Of a stretch of DNA of 64,000 nt, positions 33,571-43,233 are shown one piece after another. Position numbers and translations under genes: made by a program. The stretch comes from Bacillus sp. AFS015802. Lineage in GTDB: Bacteria > Bacillota > Bacilli > Bacillales > Bacillaceae_B. The notes beneath the pieces are model-generated. The model searched no databases and was not told where the DNA came from. It saw only the letters and a list, made by a program, of their open reading frames with translations. The DNA is taken from assembly GCF_002561455.1 (NCBI RefSeq), contig NZ_NTUP01000014.1:1-64000 (forward strand). The letters are read 5' to 3'. Each line of letters begins with the position of its first letter. Position 1 is the stretch's first letter.

Positions 33571-33604
33571 AGAGGCATCCTGTTTTCCGGGAATGCCTCT
33601 TTAT
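33571..33604 (+). terminator. Terminator of the sigma/anti-sigma operon
   Basis: AAAGAGGCATCC pairs with GGGAATGCCTCTTT and ends in TTTATTG. Confidence 0.88.
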
Positions 33605-33643
33605 TGCTACTTGGGGATAGCGTGACCTGACAACAATCTCAAA

Positions 33644-33665
33644 GCCGCCAATGTGCGGTTTTTAT
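33644..33665 (+). terminator. Second hairpin with T tract before the dehydrogenase gene
   Basis: CCGC pairs with GCGG inside A/T-rich flanks (AAAG..TTTTT). A short, weak terminator-like hairpin. Confidence 0.4.
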
Positions 33666-33778
33666 CATGGTGAAATTTCCGTGCTACATAAAAAATTAGT
33701 CGTTTTTAACCACACCAAAGAGGGTAACCCTATACTAAATACCAAAATTTTCTTTAAACCAAATAGGAGGGACCCATA

Positions 33779-35158
33779 TTGATCAGCCAAACAAGAGACA
33801 TTGTACAGAAATCATTGAATGCGCTACTGGAAGATCATTCTTTTTTACCTGATGTGAAAGGAGAGACAAGAAAGAAAGCGTTTACGTCGCTGACTTCCAT
33901 CCTGTCGACGCCGAATCATGTACATAAGTCGTATTTGAGGATTCCACTCGGAGATGAGAAGGTCGTCCGGATTCCTGCGTTTCGAGTGCAGCACAATAAT
34001 GCACTTGGTCCATATAAGGGAGGGATCCGTTTCCATGAGTCGGTGAATGAGGAAGAGGTTGTGAACCTGGCTTCATTGATGACCTTGAAGAATGCCCTTC
34101 ATGACGTACCGTTTGGAGGGGGCAAAGGCGGGATCATCCTGAATCCCCGTGAGTATTCCGAGAAGGATCTTCACCTGATCGCCAGGAAATATGTGCAGTA
34201 TTTCAGTGATATCCTCGGACCTGATAAGGATATTCCGGCTCCCGATATGGGGTCGGGTGAACGGGAAATGGACTGGATGATGGCAGAGTACAAAAGCATT
34301 CGTCCCGGGATGCCATACCGAGGGAGCTTTACAGGGAAAAGCATCGTGAACGGAGGTTCACTGGGGCGAAGGGAAGCAACCGGTAAAGGGGTGTTCTTTA
34401 CATTCCGCTACCTGGTTCATAATTTTGTGAAGGAACAGAAGAGCCTGCTGACGAAGACGGATAATATTTTCGCCAAAACGGCCCTTGATTACGAGGACCG
34501 CCCACTCACGATTGCCGTCCAGGGCTTCGGGAACGTAGGTTCCGTGGCGGCACTTGAAGCTCATCAATCCACCCACTTACAAAATAAAGTGGTAGCCGTG
34601 AGTGACCGGAATGTGACGCTTTACAATTCAGATGGTCTGGATATCCCTTCTCTTGTGGAGTTCACAATGAAGAATAAGGGAGATCTGCCGACTGAAGAAG
34701 GACAGTTGAAAGAAATTGGCGTAAAGGCGGAGATACGGGAGCGTGATGAAGTCCTCTATCTCAACGTAGACGTGTTGATGCTGGCGGCCCTTGAGGATCA
34801 GGTGCATAAGGATAATGTAGGGAAAGTACAAGCACGAATCATCGTCGAAGGGGCCAATGCGCCGATCACCACCGAAGCGGATTCATACTTAAGCGAAAAA
34901 GGTGTCATCATCATACCCGATATCCTTGCCAATGCCGGCGGGGTGATCGTCTCCTACTTCGAATGGCTGCAGGGAAGGGAAACCCAGTTCTACACAGAGG
35001 AAGAAGTATTCAACCTCCTCTACGACAAAATGAAATCCACCCTGGACACCGTCCTGCCCCTGTTCTTCGGCGACCCATTCCCACTCCGCCAGAACTGCTA
35101 CATCCACTCCGTCATGAAACTATCGACGGTATTATATCGACAGGGTAAACTATATTAA
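33779..35158 (+). CDS. Glu/Leu/Phe/Val dehydrogenase family (probable glutamate dehydrogenase)
   Basis: A 459-aa amino-acid dehydrogenase. Substrate and catalytic motifs are GPYKGGIRFH, the Lys of VPFGGGKGGI and the Asp in PAPDMGSGE. The Rossmann motif is VQGFGNVGSVAA. The family interconverts glutamate and 2-oxoglutarate, or branched-chain amino acids and keto acids. It is longer than RocG/GudB (about 424 aa) because of inserts around residues 215-245. TTG 33779 lies 7 nt after AGGAGGG. Exact substrate not assigned. Confidence 0.85.
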   Translation: MISQTRDIVQKSLNALLEDHSFLPDVKGETRKKAFTSLTSILSTPNHVHKSYLRIPLGDEKVVRIPAFRVQHNNALGPYKGGIRFHESVNEEEVVNLASLMTLKNALHDVPFGGGKGGIILNPREYSEKDLHLIARKYVQYFSDILGPDKDIPAPDMGSGEREMDWMMAEYKSIRPGMPYRGSFTGKSIVNGGSLGRREATGKGVFFTFRYLVHNFVKEQKSLLTKTDNIFAKTALDYEDRPLTIAVQGFGNVGSVAALEAHQSTHLQNKVVAVSDRNVTLYNSDGLDIPSLVEFTMKNKGDLPTEEGQLKEIGVKAEIRERDEVLYLNVDVLMLAALEDQVHKDNVGKVQARIIVEGANAPITTEADSYLSEKGVIIIPDILANAGGVIVSYFEWLQGRETQFYTEEEVFNLLYDKMKSTLDTVLPLFFGDPFPLRQNCYIHSVMKLSTVLYRQGKLY

Positions 35159-35163
35159 CATTT

Positions 35164-35218
35164 GAGGGACGGACCTCAATTCCTAGGAGCTGGTACTAGG
35201 AGTCGAGGTCCGTCCCTC
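35164..35218. repeat. Dispersed GGACGGACC repeat, hairpin with inner stem
   Basis: GAGGGACGGACCTC (35164-35177) and GAGGTCCGTCCCTC (35205-35218) enclose 27 nt with a small CCTAG/CTAGG stem. It lies between convergent genes and its right arm codes for the C-terminus of the glycosyltransferase on the minus strand (GTDL). Confidence 0.9.
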
Positions 35219-36023
35219 TTTTATTTCGAGAGCGGATTGGTTTGCCGTCCCAGGTTCTCAGGGATTGGGAGGCGCGGGCCTGGAGTCCGGGTTCAAGGAG
35301 GAGGGAGGTGAAGTTGTTGGTGGGGAGGGGTTTCAGGTTGTGTTTGGTGCAGAGTTTGTCTAGGTAGATCCTCATTTTTGTGTGGATGGCGGAGTTGCTG
35401 GAATGTCCGTATGCGTAAAGGACCGTGGCCATCGGGAGCTTCCGGACCTTGTACTTCTCACAGACGCGAAGAAAGAAATCCCAATCCCAATAGTTATTCA
35501 TGGCAGGGTCCAGGTAACCAATCTGTTCATGTATCTCCCTGCGATAGATCGTACCGGATGGAATAAAGGTGGAGAATGTCCTCATGTCTTCTAATGAATA
35601 ATCATAGGCGAAGAGTCTTCTGTTAACCGGGACACGACAGCCATTTTCCACTTTGAACTCAACCATTTCCGCATCGGTATGTATAAAATCCGCTCCCTCT
35701 TTTTCCATTACCTTCATCGATTCTTCCATATGCAGGGGGAGTAGCAGGTCATCGTCATCACATAGCAGGATATGTGAACCTGAAGCTGCCTGGATCCCCA
35801 GATTCCTCGCCATGACGTGATGTGGTTTCGGGTCCGGATTGATGACAGTAATGAATAATTCCGGATAAAGAGCACGCACAAACTCCACGCTTTCTCCACC
35901 ATCATTGACGATGATGATCTCCATCGGTTGGAGCGTCTGCCGCAAAAGACTCTCTATCAGTTCACATAGATATAAGGGGCGGTTATAGGTTGGGATGACT
36001 ACGCTGATTTGATGTTTGTGCAT
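35196..36023 (-). CDS. Family 2 glycosyltransferase (soluble)
   Basis: A 275-aa GT-A enzyme with VVIPTYNRPLYLCELIESLLRQ at the N-terminus, the nucleotide Asp in IIVNDGGES, and DDDD (LLCDDDDLLLP) as the metal-binding site. NYWDWDFFLRVCEKYK follows later. No membrane segment. It probably adds sugars to a surface glycan or protein. The last residues, KRGTDLDS, come from the repeat at 35205-35218, showing recent extension of the frame into the repeat. No neighbours share the pathway. Confidence 0.82.
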   Translation of the reverse strand: MHKHQISVVIPTYNRPLYLCELIESLLRQTLQPMEIIIVNDGGESVEFVRALYPELFITVINPDPKPHHVMARNLGIQAASGSHILLCDDDDLLLPLHMEESMKVMEKEGADFIHTDAEMVEFKVENGCRVPVNRRLFAYDYSLEDMRTFSTFIPSGTIYRREIHEQIGYLDPAMNNYWDWDFFLRVCEKYKVRKLPMATVLYAYGHSSNSAIHTKMRIYLDKLCTKHNLKPLPTNNFTSLLLEPGLQARASQSLRTWDGKPIRSRNKRGTDLDS

Positions 36024-36168
36024 GTTTTTCTCCTTTCAATGTATAGGTATAATTGCCTGACCATGAAAGCTTATTCCCGTCAGAATCAATCTATGACACT
36101 ATTTTTTATAAAGAGGTGTCCTTTCCCAGCCTATCTCCCTATATAAAGGGTGAAGGGAGGTGAGGCAC

Positions 36169-36387
36169 ATGGCAACAGCGGATCTGAAAACGACGAGAAT
36201 ACGCTTGGCTTACAACGATGGCCAGGACGAGAAGGGGAAACCGAAGTTTGCGTACAAATCGTACAGCTACATCAATGCCCTTGCATCAGCGGATGAAATG
36301 AACAGCGCGGCTTTGTCGATTGCAAGTCTTTCATCCAAGGTGCTTTTCAACGTCGAGAAGCTTCAAAGCTTTGACATCAACGAGTAA
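36169..36387 (+). CDS. DUF1659-family small protein
   Basis: A 72-aa protein of a Firmicutes-specific family found as a pair with DUF2922 proteins. ATG 36169 lies 8 nt after AAGGGAGG. It is soluble and predicted to be mostly beta. Function unknown; the next gene is its usual partner, 37 nt away. Confidence 0.75.
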   Translation: MATADLKTTRIRLAYNDGQDEKGKPKFAYKSYSYINALASADEMNSAALSIASLSSKVLFNVEKLQSFDINE

Positions 36388-36424
36388 CAGGTGATCAAGA
36401 TCTAATCGGAAAGGAGGAGGTAGT

Positions 36425-36643
36425 ATGGCAAAAGTGCTGGAATTGGAATTCAAAACGGAAGCGGGGAAGTCAGCGAAGCTTTCCATTAATGACCCGATCG
36501 AGCCGATTGACACAGTCGCCGTGAAAGCGGCGATGGACAATCTGATTGCGACCAATGTATTCGCAAGTTCGACGGGATCGTTTGTGAGTGTGGAAGGCGC
36601 ACGCATAGTAGAGCGGAATGTGACGGATTATGATGTGATGTAG
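36425..36643 (+). CDS. DUF2922-family small protein
   Basis: A 72-aa protein starting MAKVLELEFKTEAGKSAKLS with the DPIEPID motif of DUF2922. It is preceded by AAGGAGGAGG. Partner of the DUF1659 gene; function unknown. Followed by a terminator at 36652. Confidence 0.75.
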   Translation: MAKVLELEFKTEAGKSAKLSINDPIEPIDTVAVKAAMDNLIATNVFASSTGSFVSVEGARIVERNVTDYDVM

Positions 36644-36651
36644 GTGAGTGG

Positions 36652-36686
36652 AAGCGTCCTCTTATATGGGGGCGCTTTTGTTTTTG
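36652..36686 (+). terminator. Terminator of the DUF1659/DUF2922 pair
   Basis: AAGCGTCC pairs with GGGGGCGCTT (8-nt loop), followed by TTTTGTTTTT. Confidence 0.85.
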
Positions 36687-36853
36687 GAAAAGGATTGCAC
36701 ACTTCGTTCACTTTTTCAGAAAATAGTAACCATTGGAATAACAATAAAGATAACGCTTACATAAAATTACCTGCAAAATCACCTATTGACTTCCCGTCCC
36801 ATACCCAGTATTATCCTCTATAAGATTAAATATTTGAAAATTACATACATTCA

Positions 36854-36957
36854 ATTATCCAGAGTGACCGAGGGATCAGGCCCTATGACGTCCGGCAACC
36901 TCCAGTATTGGAACGGTGCTAATTCCTGCAGAATGATTTCATTCTGAGAGATAAGTC
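36854..36957 (+). ncRNA. SAM-I riboswitch (S-box)
   Basis: The S-box landmarks are TTATCCAGAGTGACCGAGGG, CCCTATGACGTCCGGCAACC, GGTGCTAATTCCTGCAG and the closing GAGAGATAAG. A terminator follows, then metNPQ. SAM binding should promote termination. Confidence 0.95.
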
Positions 36958-36971
36958 GAGATAAACAGGCG

Positions 36972-37002
36972 ATGCTTCTTTCAGTAGAAAGAGGCATTTT
37001 TT
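36972..37002 (+). terminator. S-box expression-platform terminator
   Basis: ATGCTTCTTTC pairs with GAAAGAGGCAT around AGTA, followed by T6. Confidence 0.92.
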
Positions 37003-37026
37003 ATTGGAGAAAAAGGGGTGTGCACA

Positions 37027-38040
37027 TTGATCGAGATTCGGAATTTAGTCAAAACGTATAAAACGAAAAAGCAAACGGTGGTCGGTGTCGACAACGTCTC
37101 TGTCACCATTGGAAAGGGTGAGATATTCGGGATCGTCGGATACAGCGGGGCGGGGAAGAGTTCACTGATCCGCTGTCTGAATCTATTAGAAACTCCGACA
37201 TCAGGGGAAATCATCATTGATGGTCAGGATTTCACGAAGCTCACACCCAAAAAGCTAAGACTCGCACGACAGAAAACGAGTATGATCTTTCAGCATTTTC
37301 ACTTGATCCAATCCAAAACGGTGTTTGATAACCTCGCTTTTGCATTAAAAGCAGCGTACGTACCGAAGGCAAAGATCAAGCGGAGAGTCATCGAGCTCCT
37401 AGAGATGGTCGGTCTTTCTGATAAAGCAGACGCGTATCCTGCCCAGCTTAGTGGAGGCCAAAAGCAGAGAGTCGGGATAGCGAGAGCCCTAGCGAACAAC
37501 CCGTCGGTCTTATTATGCGATGAAGCGACTTCTGCCCTCGATCCAAATACAACGAAATCCATCCTGAGACTTCTGAAAAAAATCAATCAGGAATTAGGAT
37601 TGACGATCGTGCTCATCACCCATGAGATGGAAGTGGTAAAGGAAATTTGCGACCGGATGGCCGTAATGCAGGACGGGAAGATCGTAGAGGAAGGTCCGGT
37701 GTATGACTTGTTTGCCGAACCAAAGCAGCCTTTGACGAAGCAATTCATTGAGACAATTCTCCAATTCGACCTGCCACCGCATCTTGTGGAGTCAAGAAAA
37801 GGGAAACTCATCAAGATCCAATTCAAAGGATCGATCGCCGAGGAAAGCGTCGTATCAGAGGTGTTTCAACGGTACAAGGTAAAGGGGAATATCCTTCACG
37901 GCAAGATTGAATATATCCAGGACGTTCCACTTGGGATTTTCATCATGGAACTGATTGGCCACCCTGATGAAATAGAAGCCGCGATCCGTTATATTACGGC
38001 GAAGACACAAAGCCTGGAGGTGCTGGAGGATGCTGCCTGA
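37027..38040 (+). CDS. metN: Methionine ABC transporter ATP-binding protein MetN
   Basis: A 337-aa ATPase of the D/L-methionine importer. Walker A is GYSGAGKSS, signature QLSGGQKQRVGIARALA, Walker B LLCDEATSALD, switch His ITHEMEVV. A C-terminal NIL regulatory domain (about 265-337) binds methionine. TTG 37027 lies 6 nt after AAAAGGGGTG and matches other MetN starts; GTG 37018 falls inside the ribosome site. First gene of the S-box operon. Confidence 0.94.
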   Translation: MIEIRNLVKTYKTKKQTVVGVDNVSVTIGKGEIFGIVGYSGAGKSSLIRCLNLLETPTSGEIIIDGQDFTKLTPKKLRLARQKTSMIFQHFHLIQSKTVFDNLAFALKAAYVPKAKIKRRVIELLEMVGLSDKADAYPAQLSGGQKQRVGIARALANNPSVLLCDEATSALDPNTTKSILRLLKKINQELGLTIVLITHEMEVVKEICDRMAVMQDGKIVEEGPVYDLFAEPKQPLTKQFIETILQFDLPPHLVESRKGKLIKIQFKGSIAEESVVSEVFQRYKVKGNILHGKIEYIQDVPLGIFIMELIGHPDEIEAAIRYITAKTQSLEVLEDAA

Positions 38041-38695
38041 TTCATTGACTTCGATTTTGCCAGAATTGAATAAAGCCTTTTTCGAAACCGTGTATATGGT
38101 GGGGATTTCACTGGCGGTCGCGATTGTGGTGGGATTACCATTGGGGATTCTCCTTTTCGTCACAGACAAGGGATTGTTCCTGCAGAATAGTTTCATCAAA
38201 AAAGTGGTCGGATTCGTCGTGAACATGGTCCGCTCGGTGCCGTTCATTATTTTATTAGTAGCCCTTTTACCATTAACCAAACTATTAACGGGGACGACGA
38301 TCGGACCGACGGCGGCATCGGTATCCCTCTCGGTAGCGGGGATTCCGTTTTTTGCGAGAATGGTAGAAACGTCGCTCAGGGAAATTGATAAAGGGGTCAT
38401 CGAAGCGTCGGTTTCAGTGGGGGCCAGTCCATGGATGATCATTAAGGATGTGCTGTTGCCGGAAGCCCGGCCTGCCGTCATTCAGGCGATCACGATTACA
38501 ACGATCAGTTTAGTGGCCTATTCCGCCATGGCCGGCATCGTCGGCGGGGGCGGAGTCGGGGATCTTGCGATTCGCTTCGGGTATTACCGATATGACAACA
38601 CGGTGATGATCACCACCGTCGTCATCCTGATTTGTCTGGTCCAGCTCATCCAATATACGGGTGATATATTTGCACGATTAGTCGATAAACGATAA
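38030..38695 (+). CDS. metP: Methionine ABC transporter permease MetP/MetI
   Basis: A 221-aa permease with five helices. The coupling loop reads EASVSVGASPWMIIKDVLLPEARP. Overlaps metN by 11 nt. Part of metNPQ. Confidence 0.93.
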   Translation: MLPDSLTSILPELNKAFFETVYMVGISLAVAIVVGLPLGILLFVTDKGLFLQNSFIKKVVGFVVNMVRSVPFIILLVALLPLTKLLTGTTIGPTAASVSLSVAGIPFFARMVETSLREIDKGVIEASVSVGASPWMIIKDVLLPEARPAVIQAITITTISLVAYSAMAGIVGGGGVGDLAIRFGYYRYDNTVMITTVVILICLVQLIQYTGDIFARLVDKR

Positions 38696-38716
38696 CTACT
38701 ATAGGGGGAACAACAA

Positions 38717-39532
38717 GTGAAAAAGTGGATTTTAGTAGCAGCATTAGCACTAACAGTGAGCCTACTGGCTGCCTGCGGCGGAGAAGAAGCAAGCTCAGAA
38801 GATAAAAAAGAAGTGACGATCGGGGCGACTTCCGGTCCATACAGTGATATGGTGACAAAAGCCATCAAGCCGGGTCTTGAAGAAAAAGGGTACACGGTGG
38901 AAGTGAAGGAATTCAGTGATTACATACAGCCGAACAACGCACTGGCACAGGGAGACTTGGATGCGAACCTTTTCCAGCATAAGATCTACATGGAAACCTT
39001 CGCGAAACAGCACAATATGGACTTATCCGAAGTGATTGTCGTACCAACGGCTCCGATGGGAATCTATTCACAGAAGTTCGATTCCATCGATGATATTAAA
39101 GAAGGCAGTGCCATCGCCATTCCGAACGACCCGACGAACGCGGCACGGGCATTCCAGATCTTAGAGGATGCCAAGCTGATCACGTTAAAGCCCGACACAG
39201 ACCCATTGACGGTATCAGAAAAAGACATTGCTGAAAACGTGAAAAACCTGCAATTCAAACCGATCGAAGCGGCACAGCTTCCAAGAGCGGTGGACAGTGT
39301 GGATCTATCAGCAGTACCAGGAAACTACGCACTGGCAGCGGATATGGACCTTCTCGATGCCCTGCAACTGGAGGACATGCCTGACCAATACCGCAACCGA
39401 GTAGTAATGAACACAAAAGACGTTGACTCACAACTCGCCAAAGACATCAAAGCCGTCGTCGAAGCAGACCAATTCGAAAAAACCATCGACCAAGAATTCA
39501 AAGGCTTCGGCAAACCGGAGTGGATGGAGTAG
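38717..39532 (+). CDS. metQ: Methionine-binding lipoprotein MetQ
   Basis: A 271-aa NlpA-family lipoprotein with lipobox LLAACGG. The binding domain has VTIGATSGPYSDMV, VEVKEFSDYIQPNNALAQGDLDANLFQHKIYM and IPNDPTNAARAFQIL. The stop TAG touches the following repeat, which probably ends the operon. Confidence 0.93.
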   Translation: MKKWILVAALALTVSLLAACGGEEASSEDKKEVTIGATSGPYSDMVTKAIKPGLEEKGYTVEVKEFSDYIQPNNALAQGDLDANLFQHKIYMETFAKQHNMDLSEVIVVPTAPMGIYSQKFDSIDDIKEGSAIAIPNDPTNAARAFQILEDAKLITLKPDTDPLTVSEKDIAENVKNLQFKPIEAAQLPRAVDSVDLSAVPGNYALAADMDLLDALQLEDMPDQYRNRVVMNTKDVDSQLAKDIKAVVEADQFEKTIDQEFKGFGKPEWME

Positions 39533-39619
39533 AGGGACGGACCTCATATTTCGTACGAATTGAACATATAAACGTGATAGGGACGGGCTTCCGCATGAAA
39601 ATGCGGAGGTCCGTCCCTC
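39532..39619. repeat. 88-bp three-arm GGACGGACC element (copy 1)
   Basis: Left arm GAGGGACGGACCTC (39532-39545), 33-nt spacer, middle arm AGGGACGGGCTTCCGCAT (39579-39596) and right arm ATGCGGAGGTCCGTCCCT (ending 39619), then TTTTT. The right arm can pair with either other arm. It probably terminates metQ. Confidence 0.9.
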
Positions 39620-39622
39620 TTT

Positions 39623-40798
39623 TTACAGGCAGCACTTCTTATATTTCTTCCCGCTTCCACACGGGCACGGGTCGTTGCGTCCGATTTTGTCTCCTGTTTG
39701 AACGGGTTGAGGAACGAGGAGTGGTTGTTCATCCAATGAATGCTGTTCCACTTCTTCGATGAGACTCCTCCACTGTGAAAGCTTCGGGTGATTGATTTCG
39801 TTCATGACACAGTTGACGTAAAGGGATTCTTCCAGACAAAGCATGTTTTCATCATAGCCTTCTTCAATAAGTGCTTCGATTTTGGGAATGGCGTCAGTTG
39901 ATAGCTGCTGACATAAGTAATCTGCAATCAGTGTTTTGGCGGTGGGATCATCCGTCTGATCAATTAATATCATTAACGCCTGTTCCGCTTCTTTGGTCTT
40001 GATTCTTCCGAGCACGTCAAGGGTATAGAAATAAGTATTTCCATACAATGCGACCTTTTCCACTTCTTGTACCACTTGCTCCGTCCCGATTTTCACCAGG
40101 GCATTGGCTACTTCCTCCAACAACAAATCTTCTGATTCCTCATTTTTAAAAAGGTTCACCAATTGTGGGATCACGCTCTCTTCACGGATTTCCCCAGCCA
40201 TGTATACCGTGTATACGAGCTCGAAGCCGACTAGATCATCTTCCTTAATCTGTACTTCCCAGCTTTTAATTTCGCCTTTCTTTACCAGCTCGTGAACGAT
40301 TCTTTTTCCTTGGTCGAAATACACTTGGTCATAATCATTCGTATCCAGGTAATGCATGATACCAGCAAGCTCCATGAATAATTCCTCATCTTTTAAATCA
40401 GGAAGCTTCGCAATCTTTTTCAGTTGCCCTTCATCTAGAAAAGGGTTGACTTCGTTACGGTACTTGATCAGCAATTCTGTTTCGGCATTCGCTATTAATT
40501 GAATGTAGAAGAGCACGTCGGCATCTTTTTTGCTCAGGCTCTTCAACCGATTGACTACCTCTTTCATGCCTTCCTCATTCAATGGCATGTACATCAAGTA
40601 AGGAAGTACGGGCGAAGAGTATTCCGAAACCCGTCCCCGGTCATGGGCTTTTAACCCGATTAAAAATGTATCTCCATCAACCAAATAGGAACCTTCCAAC
40701 ATTTCGATCGCATATCTTTGCACAAACGGATCCTCGCTCAAAAAATAAGGCTCGACCCTTTCAACAAAACGGTTCATCCAACCATCCTTTATCATAGT
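39623..40798 (-). CDS. HEAT-like repeat protein with C-terminal SEC-C zinc motif
   Basis: An approximately 391-aa soluble helical protein. The last 22 residues form a SEC-C motif ([18 protein letters not shown]) that binds zinc, as at the C-terminus of SecA. The rest looks like helical (HEAT/ARM-like) repeats. ATG 40798 lies 6 nt after AAGGA; ATG 40780 is an alternative. An open frame further upstream to 40858 consists of repeat sequence and is not used. Function unknown; it may bind proteins or ribosomes. Confidence 0.75.
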   Translation of the reverse strand, partial: TMIKDGWMNRFVERVEPYFLSEDPFVQRYAIEMLEGSYLVDGDTFLIGLKAHDRGRVSEYSSPVLPYLMYMPLNEEGMKEVVNRLKSLSKKDADVLFYIQLIANAETELLIKYRNEVNPFLDEGQLKKIAKLPDLKDEELFMELAGIMHYLDTNDYDQVYFDQGKRIVHELVKKGEIKSWEVQIKEDDLVGFELVYTVYMAGEIREESVIPQLVNLFKNEESEDLLLEEVANALVKIGTEQVVQEVEKVALYGNTYFYTLDVLGRIKTKEAEQALMILIDQTDDPTAKTLIADYLCQQLSTDAIPKIEALIEEGYDENMLCLEESLYVNCVMNEINHPKLSQWRSLIEEVEQHSLDEQPLLVPQPVQTGDKIGRNDPCPCGSGKKYKKCCL

Positions 40799-40836
40799 AT
40801 TTCCTTCAGTGTAATGGGTGGAATGGGAAAAGGGAA

Positions 40837-40924
40837 GAGGGACGGACCTCGAAATCACGACAAAATAAGGTATAAAAGGTTAAAGGGACGGGCTTCCGCA
40901 TGGAAATGCGGAGGTCCGTCCCTC
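40837..40924. repeat. 88-bp three-arm GGACGGACC element (copy 2)
   Basis: Same layout and length as 39532-39619, with arms at 40837, 40884 and 40907-40924. The spacer differs in sequence from copy 1, while the arms are nearly identical. Confidence 0.9.
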
Positions 40925-41079
40925 TCGCATGTTTTTCTCATAAATTCCCATTGTGTTTCATAGTTATTTTCAGAAGGATGGCAGGACTTTTGTATGTGTG
41001 TGAGGCTATGCATGGGTCTGGTTTCCTTTGAGTTTGGGATTGCTGAGTGCAACGCTATTGAATACAAGGGAGGGTTTTT

Positions 41080-41565
41080 ATGAGTGAGTTTCAGACAAAG
41101 ATCGGCGGGGGATTGAATAAGCTTCAGGATTCCCTGCAGCAGGGAAAGCATAAGATTCAAATAGCCCAGGAAACGAGTCAGTTTCGCAAAAAGGTCCAGG
41201 TTCATGCCCAAACAAGGGCTAAGCTGATGATCGAGTTAGGGGAAGCGGCATATCGGAAAATCCGTTCAAATGAATTGGAGGACAGTGATCTGTTGAAGAA
41301 TGCCGAGGATATTGCCAAGCATGATAAAGAGATGTTTAAAGCTCAGAGAATGATCAACGTATTAACTTCTCAAACTCAGGATTCTGAAAGCTGTACATGT
41401 GGTTCTCCCATCACCTCCGACATGAAATTTTGTGGGTCTTGCGGACAAAAGGTTGAAATTGCGGCCACACGCATGGAAGAAGAAAAGTTTTGTGGCTTTT
41501 GTGAGGAAAAGATTCCAATGAGTGCCCGCTACTGTACTTGTTGCGGAGTTCAACAAGAGAATTAG
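41080..41565 (+). CDS. Zinc-ribbon protein with N-terminal coiled coil
   Basis: A 161-aa soluble protein. A helical/coiled region (1-95) is followed by two zinc ribbons: CTCGSPI..FCGSCG (about 108-128) and FCGFCEE..YCTCCG (about 141-158). ATG 41080. First of three co-directional zinc-ribbon genes (10-14 nt apart), suggesting an operon and a joint complex. Function unknown. Confidence 0.7.
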   Translation: MSEFQTKIGGGLNKLQDSLQQGKHKIQIAQETSQFRKKVQVHAQTRAKLMIELGEAAYRKIRSNELEDSDLLKNAEDIAKHDKEMFKAQRMINVLTSQTQDSESCTCGSPITSDMKFCGSCGQKVEIAATRMEEEKFCGFCEEKIPMSARYCTCCGVQQEN

Positions 41566-41575
41566 GAGGGACCGA

Positions 41576-43219
41576 ATGTACTGTAAATCGTGCGGAGCAG
41601 AGCAGCTGGGAACATCGAATTATTGCCATGTTGATGGAACGAGACTACAGGAGTATACGAGCCGGTTCGTGTTAAGACCTTCATCCGTTTATTGTTCGGA
41701 TTGCGGTTCTTCCTCGTCGACTGGAGAGAATTATTGCAAGGGCTGTGGGAATTCCCTATTGAAGTATAGTGAAGATAGTATGCCCGCCGGTGGGATGTCC
41801 GAGGAGAAAGCTGCTGCTTCCCTAACTCAAAGAAGAATCTCATTATCAGGTTTTCAATTTCAGTATATTAAACATGCTTTTTTACCCGTGTTGATTGCTT
41901 TTGCTATGTTGTTTACCATTTCATTTTTTCTGTCAAAAGATATTCAGGGGTTTTTTAATGACGTAACTCAAGAAGCGCTGAGTGACTCAGGTATCATTTG
42001 GGCCTTAGAGGATATCACCGCAGAAACGGGAGACGTCATGCCCGAGCTTGATAAGCTCTTCTCCGCAGGGGACGTCATGCTCATGACCCATCTGTTAAAC
42101 CCCACAGTAAACGGAAGTTTTAATGGGAAGGTTTTTGATGGGGATCGATCTACTATGGAAAGCTCTGCTGAATTGTTCGGAGGGTTCCTGATTGTCCTTT
42201 GTATTCCTGTGCTATGCCTGATTATCGCAGGATATGTGATGAGTTCTATAAGAAAGAAAGAGTCCATATTGGAAAAGGTGTTTCAAGCTGCAGGTATCGC
42301 CATTGTTTATTCTCTTGTATTGGCACTCCTAACCTTATTCGTTGGCTTTTCGTATAAGCTGACGTCCAATAATGAATTATTTACAGGATCTTTAAATATT
42401 TCAATGGATTACTCATTTCTGGGAGCATTATGTGGGGGCTTTGCTTTAGCATTCCTTTTTAGTATGTTGGGGATTTTCATCCATTCCGGTGTCAGGAAAA
42501 CAGCTAAGCAGTTCTCCGGGGAAATTCCATTCGGCACCTCCATCCTACATGGTATATCAGCTCCCATTAAAGGGATGGGGGCCATTTTCATCATCGTACT
42601 TATTTTTGTCAGCACGAAACTGACTCAAGTAAAAGAGTGGCTGGAGTTTGACTTCATCGATCTCCCGATTGGTGAACTGGCCGAAAAGACAGTTGCAATC
42701 GTTTCTCTATTATCATTGCAAATTAGCCAAGTCGTATTGAATTTGTCCCACTTAGCTCCTTTTACATTCATCTTTAAAGGCAGTGAAGGGGAGGGGATGA
42801 ACGGTTCTTTAAGTACATTTGGCGGGGTGAATCAGGAACTTGAGAGTGAATTTGAACTGTTTTTAGCATTTTTGGACCAGGATACGATCGGGATGATTAG
42901 TTTAGTGGCGAAGCTATTTGTATTGGTGCCTGCCGGGCTATGTTTATGGGTTGGACATAGACTTGCTAAGCAATCCGGAAATCAATACATGACCATCGCG
43001 GTATTCAGTCTGGTTTATGCTTGTATTTTAGCAGGCATCAATATGGGGGTTGATCTTGGATTTGAAGCAGCAGTCGAGCAGAAATACGGTTCCCAACTAG
43101 AACGAAGTAACCAAAGTATGTTCATGGGCTTCTCAACGTTCGATCTCTTCATCCGAGGATTTCTGTTTTCTTACTTGTTCGCAATCGCCGGCACGTTTAT
43201 CCGGAAACTAAGAAGGTAA
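41576..43219 (+). CDS. Zinc-ribbon membrane protein
   Basis: A 547-aa protein with two N-terminal zinc ribbons (YCKSCGAE..; YCSDCGSS..YCKGCG) and about eight membrane helices from residue 85. Larger loops lie around 110-175 and 385-430. ATG 41576 follows AGGAGGG by about 6 nt. No known catalytic motif. Cytosolic ribbons plus a polytopic membrane part suggest a scaffold or regulated channel, but this is not shown. Confidence 0.65.
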   Translation: MYCKSCGAEQLGTSNYCHVDGTRLQEYTSRFVLRPSSVYCSDCGSSSSTGENYCKGCGNSLLKYSEDSMPAGGMSEEKAAASLTQRRISLSGFQFQYIKHAFLPVLIAFAMLFTISFFLSKDIQGFFNDVTQEALSDSGIIWALEDITAETGDVMPELDKLFSAGDVMLMTHLLNPTVNGSFNGKVFDGDRSTMESSAELFGGFLIVLCIPVLCLIIAGYVMSSIRKKESILEKVFQAAGIAIVYSLVLALLTLFVGFSYKLTSNNELFTGSLNISMDYSFLGALCGGFALAFLFSMLGIFIHSGVRKTAKQFSGEIPFGTSILHGISAPIKGMGAIFIIVLIFVSTKLTQVKEWLEFDFIDLPIGELAEKTVAIVSLLSLQISQVVLNLSHLAPFTFIFKGSEGEGMNGSLSTFGGVNQELESEFELFLAFLDQDTIGMISLVAKLFVLVPAGLCLWVGHRLAKQSGNQYMTIAVFSLVYACILAGINMGVDLGFEAAVEQKYGSQLERSNQSMFMGFSTFDLFIRGFLFSYLFAIAGTFIRKLRR

Positions 43220-43233
43220 AGGCAGGTGAAGCT

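Noticed and set aside
40799..40858. N-terminal extension of the SEC-C protein
   Set aside because: The added codons come from the repeat element and lack a ribosome site; ATG 40798 or 40780 fits better.
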